Shown here piece after piece: positions 52,161 through 60,926 of a stretch of 64,000 bases of DNA; positions within the stretch are counted from its first letter, which is position 1, and every line of letters begins with the position of its first letter. The stretch is taken from assembly GCA_903891085.1 (NCBI GenBank), contig CAITDJ010000009.1:1-64000 (forward strand). The letters run 5' to 3'. The translations under genes and the position numbers were made by a program. A model generated the notes under the pieces. It was not told the origin of the DNA. It searched no databases and saw nothing but the letters and a program-made list of their open reading frames with translations. The DNA comes from an uncultured Bacteroidota bacterium (GTDB lineage: Bacteria; Bacteroidota; Bacteroidia; Bacteroidales; F082).

Positions 52161-53093
52161 GTGAGCCACAGATTGCATTTCAGATCAAACGGAAAACTAT
52201 TGTTAACAGGCGAATACCTTGTATTACGTGGCGCAAAGGCGTTGGCCGTTCCTTTGAAAAAAGGTCAATCCATTGAAATTACTGAGACAGAAAATGACGG
52301 TCATCCACATCTGTTATGGTATGCGTTTGGTCCCGGAAAACTTTGGTTTAAAACCTCATTTGAACTGCCCTCTCTGGATATTATCGGAACAGATGACCGC
52401 AAACGCTCCATCAAATTACAACTTATATTACTGACCCTGAAACAGCTAAATCCGACCGTATTTGATGGTAAATATTCTTATAGCATAAAAACTCACCTTG
52501 AATTTGAACCCGAATGGGGATTTGGGAGCAGCTCAACCCTCATCGCCAACCTTGCGCACTGGGCAAAGGTTGATCCATATACGTTGCTCAACCTGTCGAT
52601 TGGGGGGTCGGGCTACGATATCGCCTGTGCCTTGTCGGAAAAACCTTTGTTTTATCAGTTGAAATCGTTGCGGCCAACAGTTCAGTCAGTTCGATTTATG
52701 CCCTTGTTCCACGAAAAACTGTTTCTTGTTTATCAGGGAAACAAACAGGATTCGGGAAATGAGATGCTTCGATTTAATCAACTAACAAAAGACGTTGACC
52801 TGAATGCAGCTATTCAAGAGGCAAGCGAAATTACGGAAGAACTTGCATTAACCCATTCCTTTACAAGTTTTTGCAACCTGATGGACAATCACGAAGCATT
52901 GATTTCTGCCCTGTTGCAACATCCCCCATTAAAAACCAGTTTTCCTGATTTCGACGGGCATATCAAATCGCTTGGCGCATGGGGTGGTGATTTCTTTCTG
53001 GCTATGTCGAACCAATCGTATGATGAAATTGTTAACTACTTTGCAAGCAAAGGATTACACACTATTTTCAAATACAACGAATTGATATTCTGA
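52161..53093 (+). CDS. GYDIA family GHMP kinase, probable phosphomevalonate kinase
   Basis: The 310-residue protein is a GHMP kinase: the N-terminal GKLLLTGEYLVLRGAKALAVP, the ATP-binding WGFGSSSTLIANLA (about residue 123), the GGSGYDIACAL motif (about 155) that names the GYDIA subfamily, and the C-terminal LGAWGGDFFLAM. The start is GTG at 52161, two bases after the HMGR stop; the frame extends into mvaA with another GTG at 52125. As mevalonate kinase and the decarboxylase are also present, it is the candidate for the phosphomevalonate step. This is by elimination, not from a diagnostic residue. Confidence 0.85.
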   Translation: MSHRLHFRSNGKLLLTGEYLVLRGAKALAVPLKKGQSIEITETENDGHPHLLWYAFGPGKLWFKTSFELPSLDIIGTDDRKRSIKLQLILLTLKQLNPTVFDGKYSYSIKTHLEFEPEWGFGSSSTLIANLAHWAKVDPYTLLNLSIGGSGYDIACALSEKPLFYQLKSLRPTVQSVRFMPLFHEKLFLVYQGNKQDSGNEMLRFNQLTKDVDLNAAIQEASEITEELALTHSFTSFCNLMDNHEALISALLQHPPLKTSFPDFDGHIKSLGAWGGDFFLAMSNQSYDEIVNYFASKGLHTIFKYNELIF

Positions 53094-53096
53094 AAT

Positions 53097-54203
53097 ATGC
53101 ATATAGAAACCCTTCATAAAAAATATATACGGGAAGCATTTGTCAACCCGATTGAATCTGCGTTTCGGTCAACAATTATACGTCAGAGCCCGTCGAATAT
53201 TGCGTTAGTAAAATACTGGGGAAAACATGGAAACCAACTTCCGAACAATCCGTCGATAAGCTTCACTTTGACTACATCGCGCACCGAAACCAAAGTAAGT
53301 GTGCAAACTAAAAAACAACCGGAACCCGCATTCATCTTCCTTTTCGATGGCAAGGAAGCACCGCAGTTTGGAAGGAAAGTACAAGATTATTTAGAGTCAC
53401 TTCTCCCCTATTTCCCTTTTATTCAGCAACTTGATTTCATAATTGAAAGCCGAAACACTTTTCCACATTCGTCCGGAATTGCATCTTCTGCTTCTTCGAT
53501 GAGTGCATTGGCAGCTTGTTTACTCGACATTGAGCAACAATTAAACGACAATGTTTCAGGCAGGATTGATTTAATAAAAGTTTCGTTCATGGCGCGATTA
53601 GGCTCAGGGAGTGCTGCACGTTCAGTTTTTCCATTTGCAGCAGAATGGGGAAACACAGGAGCATTGAATAATAGCAGCGACGAAAGCGCAATACCACTCG
53701 AACATTTACTTCATCCTGTTTTTAAAACTTTTCACGACAGCATATTGATTATCCATGGAGGCATAAAATCGGTTTCGAGCAGGGCCGGTCACGCGTTGAT
53801 GAAAACAAATCCTTACGCAAATCAACGCTATCTTGAAGCAAACCTTCATGTTAATCACTTAATGAAAGTATTGCAGTCAGGCGATCTTGATGAATTTATA
53901 AAAATTACTGAAGCGGAAGCCATGCAACTTCACGCATTGATGATGGTATCTGAACCTTCTTTCATTTTATTGCACCCCAATACAGTGGCGGCTATTGCAT
54001 CGATCAGGGATTTCAGAAAGCAAACTGCTGTTCCTCTTTGTTTTACGCTCGATGCTGGCCCTAATATTCACCTTCTCTATCCAAACGAAAATCGCACGCA
54101 GGTCCTTGAGTTTTTACAGGAAGAGCTACTTCCTCTTTGTCACGAAAAGCAATGGATTGATGATAAGGTTGGCCTGGGCACCTCAACACTTCCCGCTTTT
54201 TGA
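53097..54203 (+). CDS. mvaD: diphosphomevalonate decarboxylase
   Basis: The 368-residue protein has the MDD motifs SPSNIALVKYWGKHGNQLP near the N-terminus, PSISFTL, the phosphate-binding FPHSSGIASSASSMSALA (about residue 122), and the RLGSGSAARSVF segment with the catalytic arginine. It decarboxylates diphosphomevalonate to isopentenyl diphosphate with ATP. The family also includes phosphomevalonate decarboxylases, which I cannot exclude. It starts 3 bp after the GYDIA kinase and overlaps the next gene. Confidence 0.93.
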   Translation: MHIETLHKKYIREAFVNPIESAFRSTIIRQSPSNIALVKYWGKHGNQLPNNPSISFTLTTSRTETKVSVQTKKQPEPAFIFLFDGKEAPQFGRKVQDYLESLLPYFPFIQQLDFIIESRNTFPHSSGIASSASSMSALAACLLDIEQQLNDNVSGRIDLIKVSFMARLGSGSAARSVFPFAAEWGNTGALNNSSDESAIPLEHLLHPVFKTFHDSILIIHGGIKSVSSRAGHALMKTNPYANQRYLEANLHVNHLMKVLQSGDLDEFIKITEAEAMQLHALMMVSEPSFILLHPNTVAAIASIRDFRKQTAVPLCFTLDAGPNIHLLYPNENRTQVLEFLQEELLPLCHEKQWIDDKVGLGTSTLPAF

Positions 54204-55114
54204 ATAAGCCACCCAACATATACCATGGCAAAATCATGCTGTTCGGCGAATATAGTCTGATTTGCAATTCGATGGGACTGGTGGTACCATTCCGAAGTTT
54301 TTCAGCCCAATGGGATTGGATAAAAAAAACGGACAAGACTGGGTTCAGTAAAAAATCAAATGCCCACTTGCGCAATTTTCATGTTTTTCTGGAGAACAAC
54401 GCTGATTACCGCGAAATACTTGATCTTTCGTGCATGTTACATGAACTGGACAATGGATTATTTTTCAATTCAACCATACCACAAGGTTATGGAGCCGGAA
54501 GTTCTGGAGCACTGGTAGCAGCTGTTTATCAACGATTTCTGAAAAATAACCCGGATTTCACGACAAATGAATTGCGTTACGTTTTAGCAGGCATGGAAGC
54601 ATATTTTCATGGCAACAGTTCGGGGATTGATCCAATTAGTTGTTATTTGGGCGAAACAGTGCTGATTGATGAAAACAGTAACATCATCTGCGTAGAAAAT
54701 CCGTTGAATATGACAAACCAACCAATAAAAGTATTTTTGGTTGACACAAAACTACCACGCGAGACAACCATGCTCATGCAGCATTTTGGTACACAACTTC
54801 ACCAATACAGATTCTACAAAAAATTACATGATCAACTTATCCCGGCTGTGAATCAGGCAATTCAGCATTTCAGAAAGGGAGACGCAACAATCTTTTTTAA
54901 ATCAGCACATGCAATTTCAGCCTTTGAATACACCTATTTTGAACCAATGGTACCCGATGAGATGCGCAGTTTATGGCAAAAGGGTTTGCAAAACAGCGAT
55001 TATATCATGAAACTTTGTGGCTCAGGTGGCGGCGGTTATTTATTGGCCTTCGCGACTGATGAGAATTCATTACAATCCATTACTGAACGTTTTGAAGTGA
55101 TACCTTTGCAATAA
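54200..55114 (+). CDS. mvk: mevalonate kinase (GHMP family)
   Basis: The 304-residue protein has GHMP kinase motifs: GKIMLFGEYSLICNS, the ATP loop IPQGYGAGSSGALVAAV (about residue 96), the SSGIDPISC segment with the catalytic aspartate (about 139), and KLCGSGGGGYLLAF. GAGSSGA and the GxD motif suit mevalonate kinase. The start is TTG at 54200, which overlaps the mvaD stop as TTGA; it gives the N-terminus MNKPPNIYHGKIML. With the upstream genes it covers HMG-CoA to isopentenyl diphosphate. Confidence 0.88.
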   Translation: MNKPPNIYHGKIMLFGEYSLICNSMGLVVPFRSFSAQWDWIKKTDKTGFSKKSNAHLRNFHVFLENNADYREILDLSCMLHELDNGLFFNSTIPQGYGAGSSGALVAAVYQRFLKNNPDFTTNELRYVLAGMEAYFHGNSSGIDPISCYLGETVLIDENSNIICVENPLNMTNQPIKVFLVDTKLPRETTMLMQHFGTQLHQYRFYKKLHDQLIPAVNQAIQHFRKGDATIFFKSAHAISAFEYTYFEPMVPDEMRSLWQKGLQNSDYIMKLCGSGGGGYLLAFATDENSLQSITERFEVIPLQ

Positions 55115-55201
55115 GCGATCCATTGAGATTATTATTCTGATCAAACAGATTTGTAAATATTTACTCTAAACTTTTATCCTGCACAAATCATTTTCACTGA
55201 A

Positions 55202-56173
55202 ATGCTAAATCAACTTCACACACTTTTTCATCCTGAATTATACCATGGTCAGGGAAAAACCAAACGGTTTTTTGAAGGCTGGTACTATAAAGTTGTGAAT
55301 GCAGATGAATCAAGGGCATTTGCTTTTATTCCGGGCATCGCAATGGATGAAAATGGTAAGCAGCAATCTTTTATTCAGGTTCTTGACGGAAAGAAACTGA
55401 CAGCTGAATACCATAAATTTGATGTGAGTGAATTTTTATCTGAAAAGGACAAATTTGATCTCAGAATATCATCCAGTTTTTTCTCAGTGAACAATATCAA
55501 ACTCAATTTGCCAGATATAAAAGGAGAATTAAATTTCGAAAAGCTTGTGCCATGGCCTTGTCCCTGGTATTCACCAGGTATCATGGGACCTTATTCATTT
55601 GCGCCATTCATGGAATGTTATCATGGAATATTGAGCATGAACCATTCAATCCTTGGAAAACTGACAATTCATAATGAAACAATTGATTTTACGGAGGGCC
55701 GTGGTTATATCGAAAAAGACTGGGGACATTCATTTCCTGAGGCTTATTTCTGGATGCAGAGCAATCATTTCAGTCAGGATGGTATTTCACTAAAAGCATC
55801 GGTAGCCAAAATACCTTGGTTGGGAAGTTCTTTTGTGGGTTTCATTGCCGGAGTTTGGATTCATGACCAGATCATCCGTTTCACTACCTACAATTCAACT
55901 AAACTTATCTCATCATTTGCCGATCAGAAGAAAGTTGAGCTGGTGATGGAAAACAAAAATTACAGGCTTGAAATTCTTGCACATCGTGAGGCAGCTACCA
56001 GTCTTGCCTCGCCTATCTCCGGTTTTATGGATGGCCGTATAGAAGAAAGTATGAACAGTAGAATTGATGTCCGTTTGTTTGACAAAATCAGCCAAACAAT
56101 GCTGTTGAATGATACCGGAAGAAATGCCGGATTGGAAGTTGCAGGGAATATAAAAGAAGTTTTCATAAAGTAA
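55202..56173 (+). CDS. tocopherol cyclase-like domain protein
   Basis: The 323-residue protein has the N-terminal signature YHGQGKTKRFFEGWYYKVV, then LVPWPCPWYSPGIMGPYSF and GRGYIEKDWGHSFPEAYFWMQ, all typical of the tocopherol cyclase-like family (PF14249) found in plants, cyanobacteria and some other bacteria. No signal peptide. The sequence is all beta, suggesting a lipocalin-like barrel that binds a lipid. A true tocopherol pathway is not expected in this organism, so the ligand is more likely another isoprenoid or lipid. It lies 87 bp after the mevalonate operon. Confidence 0.82.
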   Translation: MLNQLHTLFHPELYHGQGKTKRFFEGWYYKVVNADESRAFAFIPGIAMDENGKQQSFIQVLDGKKLTAEYHKFDVSEFLSEKDKFDLRISSSFFSVNNIKLNLPDIKGELNFEKLVPWPCPWYSPGIMGPYSFAPFMECYHGILSMNHSILGKLTIHNETIDFTEGRGYIEKDWGHSFPEAYFWMQSNHFSQDGISLKASVAKIPWLGSSFVGFIAGVWIHDQIIRFTTYNSTKLISSFADQKKVELVMENKNYRLEILAHREAATSLASPISGFMDGRIEESMNSRIDVRLFDKISQTMLLNDTGRNAGLEVAGNIKEVFIK

Positions 56174-56465
56174 GAAGCTGATCCTGTTTCAAATACCTCA
56201 AATTCAATTTTCTATACAATAAATGGAAACACGTTACCAGCTGAATACCGTGACAAATGAATTATTGGCTCAGATTACCACTTAGTTTTAAAATCATTTT
56301 TTTGACGCAAAATTTTTTGGGCACTAATCCTTCCTGATTAAATTTGTGAATTGTCATGAACGCTCCATAAAGGTATTGAGAACAAAAATGGCGTATTTAT
56401 CCCAAAAACATTCGAAATGTAAGCCATTATCCTTACTTTTATAATTTAACATACACGACAAAACC
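56174..56465. other. 292-bp gap between the cyclase-like and NYN genes
   Basis: Apart from a weak -7-like TACTTTTA at 56434-56441, which may serve the NYN gene, I see no gene, RNA or strong hairpin. A 20-codon open frame at 56223 (METRYQLNTVTNEL...) has no supporting feature. Confidence 0.5.
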
Positions 56466-57242
56466 ATGGAAACGCCCAATGATTTGAAATTAGCCGTATT
56501 AATTGACGCTGACAATGTGCCTTATGCAAATGTGAAAGAGATGTTCGAGGAAATTGCCAAATACGGTATTCCAACTTTCAAAAGAATATATGCCGATTGG
56601 ACGAAACCTACGGTCGCAGGGTGGAAAAAAGTGTTACTTGAAAACGCCATCACACCCATTCAGCAATACAGCTACTCAACCGGGAAAAACGCTTCTGACA
56701 GCGCACTTATCATCGATGCCATGGACATTTTATACACCGGAAAAGTGGACGGTTTTTGTATTGTCTCGAGTGACAGTGATTTTACACGGCTCGCCACCAG
56801 ACTTCGGGAAGCGGGAATGAAAGTTATAGGAATAGGCGAAAAGAAAACACTGAATCCGTTTATAACAGCCTGTGATAAATTTATTTACATCGAAATTTTA
56901 AAAGGAGAACCAGAAAGTCAGATTGAATCAAGCAAGCAGAAAACATCGAAAAAAACAACAAAAAAAGAAGATGAACCTTTGAGTAAAATCGATCCTCAGT
57001 TAATCAAATTATTCACCGTCAGTATTGCCGATCTGGCCGACGAAAACGGATGGACATTTTTAGGGGAACTTGGGAATCTGATGCTTAAGAAAAAACCCGA
57101 TTTTGACTCAAGAAACTACGGTTTCCCAAAATTGTTGCCATTAATCCGCAGCATCAATAAATTCGAGATCGACGAAAGGGATTCAGGTAAAAATAATATC
57201 AAACACATTTATATTCGGATAAAAACAAATCCGAAACCGTAA
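56466..57242 (+). CDS. NYN domain ribonuclease-like protein with OST-HTH/LOTUS domain
   Basis: The 258-residue protein has an N-terminal NYN (PIN-like, LabA/DUF88) domain with the acidic site residues: LIDADNVPYANV, KNASDSALIIDAMDIL, and VSSDSDFTRLATRLREAG. A lysine-rich linker (KQKTSKKTTKKEDE) leads to an OST-HTH/LOTUS domain (about 175-258), with LADENGWTFLGELGNLM and YGFPKLLPLIRSINKFEI. NYN-LOTUS proteins are thought to be RNA-binding nucleases. All three acidic positions are intact. No target or partner is evident from its neighbours. Confidence 0.93.
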   Translation: METPNDLKLAVLIDADNVPYANVKEMFEEIAKYGIPTFKRIYADWTKPTVAGWKKVLLENAITPIQQYSYSTGKNASDSALIIDAMDILYTGKVDGFCIVSSDSDFTRLATRLREAGMKVIGIGEKKTLNPFITACDKFIYIEILKGEPESQIESSKQKTSKKTTKKEDEPLSKIDPQLIKLFTVSIADLADENGWTFLGELGNLMLKKKPDFDSRNYGFPKLLPLIRSINKFEIDERDSGKNNIKHIYIRIKTNPKP

Positions 57243-57260
57243 TTATCAAACCAAAAATAT

Positions 57261-57312
57261 GAAGGCTACATTTAAAGTCAGCAATCAAATTCATCCTTCG
57301 ACTGTAGCCTTC
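57261..57312. terminator. hairpin between convergent genes
   Basis: A perfect 10-bp stem (GAAGGCTACA / TGTAGCCTTC) is separated by a 32-nt loop, between the NYN gene and the convergent outer membrane protein gene. No strong T run follows; the large loop makes a classical terminator less certain. Confidence 0.5.
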
Positions 57313-57333
57313 CTATCGTTAAAATTGTAGTGT

Positions 57334-58041
57334 TTAATAGATATTTTTTGGCTCGGGTTTATCAAAATCCATATTTCTGAAAAGGTAAGAACTTAACGAA
57401 AAATAGAAAACATTGGCTTTCAATCCATTATAAGGTTTGTTACCATTACTTTCCGTAAAGTTCTCATTATGGAAATTACTTAAGTAATATTTAAATTTCA
57501 GACTGAGTCCTTCAGGAAACTGAATTCCTACGAGAAAGCCATGTTGAATCTTTTCCTGTCTGTCGCTGAACCAGCCTTGAATTGTACTGGTTTTATCACC
57601 ACCAACAAAGGTTTTCTCCTTGTAATGGAAAGGAAACTCCACTTCATATCCGGCGTAAACAAACATCTTGTCGAGATTACCCAATTTGACACCAACCGGA
57701 ATAGCAAGATTGTAAGAGCGAAACTTTTTCTTCACCGTGTAGTCAGCATCTTCGCCGGTTCCGTCAACTTTATAACCATCATAAATGAACCCGACATTCC
57801 GGATGGCCAGTCCTGTGAAGAAACCCACGTTCTTGTTCAGATCAGCATTCCACATGCTTTGAATATTAAAAACAGGTGACCACCTGAGGATTGAGCTCTC
57901 GCTAAAGCCATCGTCTTCAATAGTTGCAAACGAAAAGATCATTTCACCACCCGAAGTGAAATATGTTCTTGATTCCGATTGACCGAAATTATACCCTGCA
58001 AACAACAGGCAGACAAGTAATAAAGTAAATAGTTTTTTCAT
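57334..58041 (-). CDS. outer membrane beta-barrel protein
   Basis: The 235-residue protein has a signal peptide (MKKLFTLLLVCLLFAGYNFG, cleavage after GQS) and alternating hydrophobic strands of an eight-stranded barrel type, such as NVGFFTGLAIRNVGFIYDG and LAIPVGVKLGNLDKMFVYAGYEVEF (in part). It resembles the PorT/OmpW-like small barrels of Bacteroidota; there is no motif that tells its role. It ends with an aromatic strand (VFYFSLSSYLF) followed by a short tail. Confidence 0.8.
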   Translation of the reverse strand: MKKLFTLLLVCLLFAGYNFGQSESRTYFTSGGEMIFSFATIEDDGFSESSILRWSPVFNIQSMWNADLNKNVGFFTGLAIRNVGFIYDGYKVDGTGEDADYTVKKKFRSYNLAIPVGVKLGNLDKMFVYAGYEVEFPFHYKEKTFVGGDKTSTIQGWFSDRQEKIQHGFLVGIQFPEGLSLKFKYYLSNFHNENFTESNGNKPYNGLKANVFYFSLSSYLFRNMDFDKPEPKNIY

Positions 58042-58185
58042 AATGATAATGATTTGGTTAAAAATAATGCATTGGTTTTATGAAACAAATATGCAGTTTT
58101 TTTTTAAATACAATACGAATGCATTCAACTTTTGAATAAATAAATCAAAGATTGATGACCAGAAAAGATATTGAAAACACACCTA

Positions 58186-58656
58186 TTATTTTTGAACTTC
58201 ATTCCTGAAAACATATAGAAAAGTAACATACGAAACAGCTCCCACCGGGATAGCAATCACAATCCAGCCAAGTATTCCGTATAGGTGCATTGTTCCTATG
58301 GTTTTAATTCCTTCAAGGATTCCGGGCTCAAAGGCCAGTTTGATATGGTCAATGTTTATTTGAAGTTCAGGATTGTTCATCAGCCAGGTTCCCAATCGCA
58401 TAAACGGAATAATTAACAACAACTGAAACAACGCCATGAGCCACTGCACCGACTGCACTATCAGTAGATTCTGACGAAATAGTAACGTCAGTAGCAAACT
58501 AAGCAAGGTGGTAGTACCAATTACCGGAAACAAACCGGCAATAATCCCAATGGTCACCGAAAACGCGAGTTTCTCAGCGCTCAGCCCGGCTTTTGGGACA
58601 AGTTTAAATGGGATAAGAATTTTATTCTTTAGCTTGTCAAAAATTTTCAGTGCCAT
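58186..58656 (-). CDS. DUF2062 membrane protein
   Basis: The 156-residue protein has the DUF2062 pattern: a positively charged start, then LAFSVTIGIIAGLFPVIGTTT and a LLFRQN loop, and four hydrophobic segments. The GxFP...G(T/S) motif after the first helix is typical. The C-terminal end has another membrane helix (YGILGWIVIAIPVGAVSYVTFLY). The function of the family is unknown; it is often linked with glycosyltransferases elsewhere, but none is next to it here. Confidence 0.85.
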   Translation of the reverse strand: MALKIFDKLKNKILIPFKLVPKAGLSAEKLAFSVTIGIIAGLFPVIGTTTLLSLLLTLLFRQNLLIVQSVQWLMALFQLLLIIPFMRLGTWLMNNPELQINIDHIKLAFEPGILEGIKTIGTMHLYGILGWIVIAIPVGAVSYVTFLYVFRNEVQK

Positions 58657-58783
58657 GAAAAGCGATTTTGCGAAGCAATTGAAGGGTTAAATATACGCAT
58701 TGATTAGTAATATTTATTTTTTTCAACTTTATAATCATGCAATCGCAGAAATGTTAGTATCATTGTCAAGCAATAACTAAACA

Positions 58784-59962
58784 ATGAGGTGCATTTTTTT
58801 CTGGACAGTAATATTTGTTTTTATCGCATTGAAGGGCTTCGCCCAACCTTACCAGATTGGCCATACCCAGCAAACATTTATTGATGTTGCACGCGCCGAT
58901 AGAAACATCGCCGCCGAAATATATTATCCATCCATCACAACAGGCGAAAATGTTCCCATCGCAGGCGGACAATTTCCGGTACTCATTTTCGGACACGGAT
59001 TTGTTATGGTTTGGAGTGCCTATGATATTGTTTGGGAGGCCCTTGTCCCGGAAGGTTATATCATGGCCTTCCCTAATACAGAAACCTCATTTTCGCCATC
59101 TCATATTGATTTTGCAAAAGATATAGCCTTTCTTGCCGGTGCACTAAAAGCAGAAGGGGAAGATGCAACTTCACTTTTTTACGAATCAGTGGCAGGCACT
59201 TCTGCGGTAATGGGTCATTCAATGGGTGGTGGAAGCGCTTTCCTTTCCCTTCAGTATGACTCAACAATTACTGCGCTGGCAACCTTGGCACCGGCTAATA
59301 CAAATCCTTCAGCCATTTTAGCCGCAACAGATATTTCAATTCCTGCTATCATATTTTCAGGATCGAATGACTGCGTTACTCCGCCGCCAGCGCACCAGAT
59401 TCCCATGTATGATTCGCTTGTATCGGATTGCAAATCGTTTGTTAGCATTACAGGGGGAAGTCATTGTCAGTTTGCTAGTTATAATTTTCTTTGCTCCGTT
59501 GGCGAAGGCACATGTTCGCCGGATCCTGATATTTCACCTGTCGAACAACAGACAATAACATTCAATATGTTGCTTCCCTGGCTGAATTTCTATCTCAAAA
59601 ATGATTGTGAAGCCGGTCCACAATTTCAGGGATTGATTACAGCCGGTAACGGAATCACTTCTGAACAAAACTGCACCCTGACCTGCACCGGAACAAAAAA
59701 AATAAATGAATCGGACGCGTCTTTTCTTAAAAGTGTACCCAATCCTTTTTATGATGAAACAGTTCTGGAATCAAAGGGAATCGTGTCAGATGCTACTTTA
59801 ACTGCATTCAATACAATGGGTCAGATGGTGAAGCAAGTGAAACATGTTTCGGGCAAGGAAATCAAATTCAATCGCGACGATTTACCAGCGGGCATCTATT
59901 ACCTCAGGCTTACTCAAAACCGCAGGATGTATGGCACTGTCAAACTGGTATGCATTGATTGA
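58784..59962 (+). CDS. secreted alpha/beta hydrolase with T9SS sorting domain
   Basis: The 392-residue protein has a Sec signal peptide (cleavage near KGFAQ) and an alpha/beta hydrolase domain: IFGHGFVMVWSAYD as the oxyanion region, nucleophile in MGHSMGGGSAF (about residue 149), acid in FSGSNDCVTPPP (about 199), and histidine in TGGSHCQF (about 226). Cysteine pairs in the C-terminal half suggest disulfides. From SVPNPFYDETVL on (about 325-392) it has a type A T9SS sorting domain ending YGTVKLVCID. GHSMGGG and the overall layout resemble the chlorophyllase/cutinase-like (dienelactone hydrolase) group that includes T9SS-sorted polyesterases; the substrate is not known. Confidence 0.87.
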   Translation: MRCIFFWTVIFVFIALKGFAQPYQIGHTQQTFIDVARADRNIAAEIYYPSITTGENVPIAGGQFPVLIFGHGFVMVWSAYDIVWEALVPEGYIMAFPNTETSFSPSHIDFAKDIAFLAGALKAEGEDATSLFYESVAGTSAVMGHSMGGGSAFLSLQYDSTITALATLAPANTNPSAILAATDISIPAIIFSGSNDCVTPPPAHQIPMYDSLVSDCKSFVSITGGSHCQFASYNFLCSVGEGTCSPDPDISPVEQQTITFNMLLPWLNFYLKNDCEAGPQFQGLITAGNGITSEQNCTLTCTGTKKINESDASFLKSVPNPFYDETVLESKGIVSDATLTAFNTMGQMVKQVKHVSGKEIKFNRDDLPAGIYYLRLTQNRRMYGTVKLVCID

Positions 59963-59972
59963 CAACAATTTA

Positions 59973-60003
59973 TTTGCATTTATTAAATTTTAAACTATAT
60001 TTG
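59973..60003 (+). promoter_or_regulatory. full -33/-7 promoter (TTTG-N19-TATATTTG)
   Basis: TTTG at 59973-59976 is followed after exactly 19 bp by TATATTTG at 59996-60003, a perfect match to the Bacteroidota consensus. It precedes the methyltransferase gene, with a leader of about 130 nt. Confidence 0.75.
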
Positions 60004-60141
60004 TTTTGTCAGTTTCTTTCAGGTAAATCATTTGAAGCAGTTCAGGCCCGAAGGACGGAATTGATGCTAAATTTTTCATATTCAACTTAAACTAATATAG
60101 AACCAATTGTCGGCATAATGTAGAAATAAATACCAACTGCG

Positions 60142-60903
60142 ATGAAACAATGGTACGAAACTCTCTTTGAAAACTACGGTTTGACATATGACAAGGAAGT
60201 ATTTACACAAGGAACTCATGGCGAATGTGATTTTATCGAGTCAGAAGTTGGTTTCAATAAGCAAATCAGGATACTTGATATTGGATGCGGAACGGGACGA
60301 CACGCCATTGAACTGACCAAAAGAGGTTATACAATCACTGGTATTGATTTATCTGCAGCCCAACTCAACAGGGCACGAGAAAAAGCTGCTGCAAGTAAAT
60401 TACAAATCGACTTTCGCGAACTGGATGCAAGAGATTTACCCTTCACCGATGAATTTGACCTGGCCATCATGATTTGTGAGGGGGCGTTTCCATTGATGGA
60501 AACCGATGAAATGAATTTTGAGATCTTACAGAATGCAGCTATCGCACTAAAAGAAAACGGCAAACTGATTTTCACCACCCTGAACGGACTATTTCCATTG
60601 TTTCACTCGGTGAAAGACTTTCTTGCCTCGCAAAAAGGAGACGGTAATGCGAGCTATGATAATAATACCTTCGATTTAATGACTTTTCGTGATGTAAATA
60701 TCACTTCCATCGAAGATGATTTGGGCAATACACTTGACCTTGTTTGCAATGAAAGGTATTATGTTCCGTCTGAAATAAACTGGTTGTTGAAATCATTGAA
60801 ATTCAAAACAATAGATATTTACGGAGCCAAATTAGGCACTTTTAGCAGAAATGAACCACTTACAACCGAAGATTTCGAAATGCTTATTATAGCACAGAAA
60901 TAA
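60142..60903 (+). CDS. class I SAM-dependent methyltransferase
   Basis: The 253-residue protein has SAM-binding motif I (RILDIGCGTGRHAIELTKRG), the acidic residue of motif II (ITGIDLSAAQL), and the motif around LDARDLPFTDEFDLAIM. No signal or membrane helix. The nearest general description is methyltransf_25/11-like; the substrate cannot be told. It has the best promoter in the window and a long leader, and is followed by a DUF975 gene 23 bp downstream. Confidence 0.9.
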   Translation: MKQWYETLFENYGLTYDKEVFTQGTHGECDFIESEVGFNKQIRILDIGCGTGRHAIELTKRGYTITGIDLSAAQLNRAREKAAASKLQIDFRELDARDLPFTDEFDLAIMICEGAFPLMETDEMNFEILQNAAIALKENGKLIFTTLNGLFPLFHSVKDFLASQKGDGNASYDNNTFDLMTFRDVNITSIEDDLGNTLDLVCNERYYVPSEINWLLKSLKFKTIDIYGAKLGTFSRNEPLTTEDFEMLIIAQK

Positions 60904-60926
60904 CTAACACTAAAAAACCAAAAAAA

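Noticed and set aside
56223-56285. Short open frame METRYQLNTVTNEL... in the gap before the NYN gene
   Set aside because: Only 20 codons, no promoter, no similarity that I can recognise.
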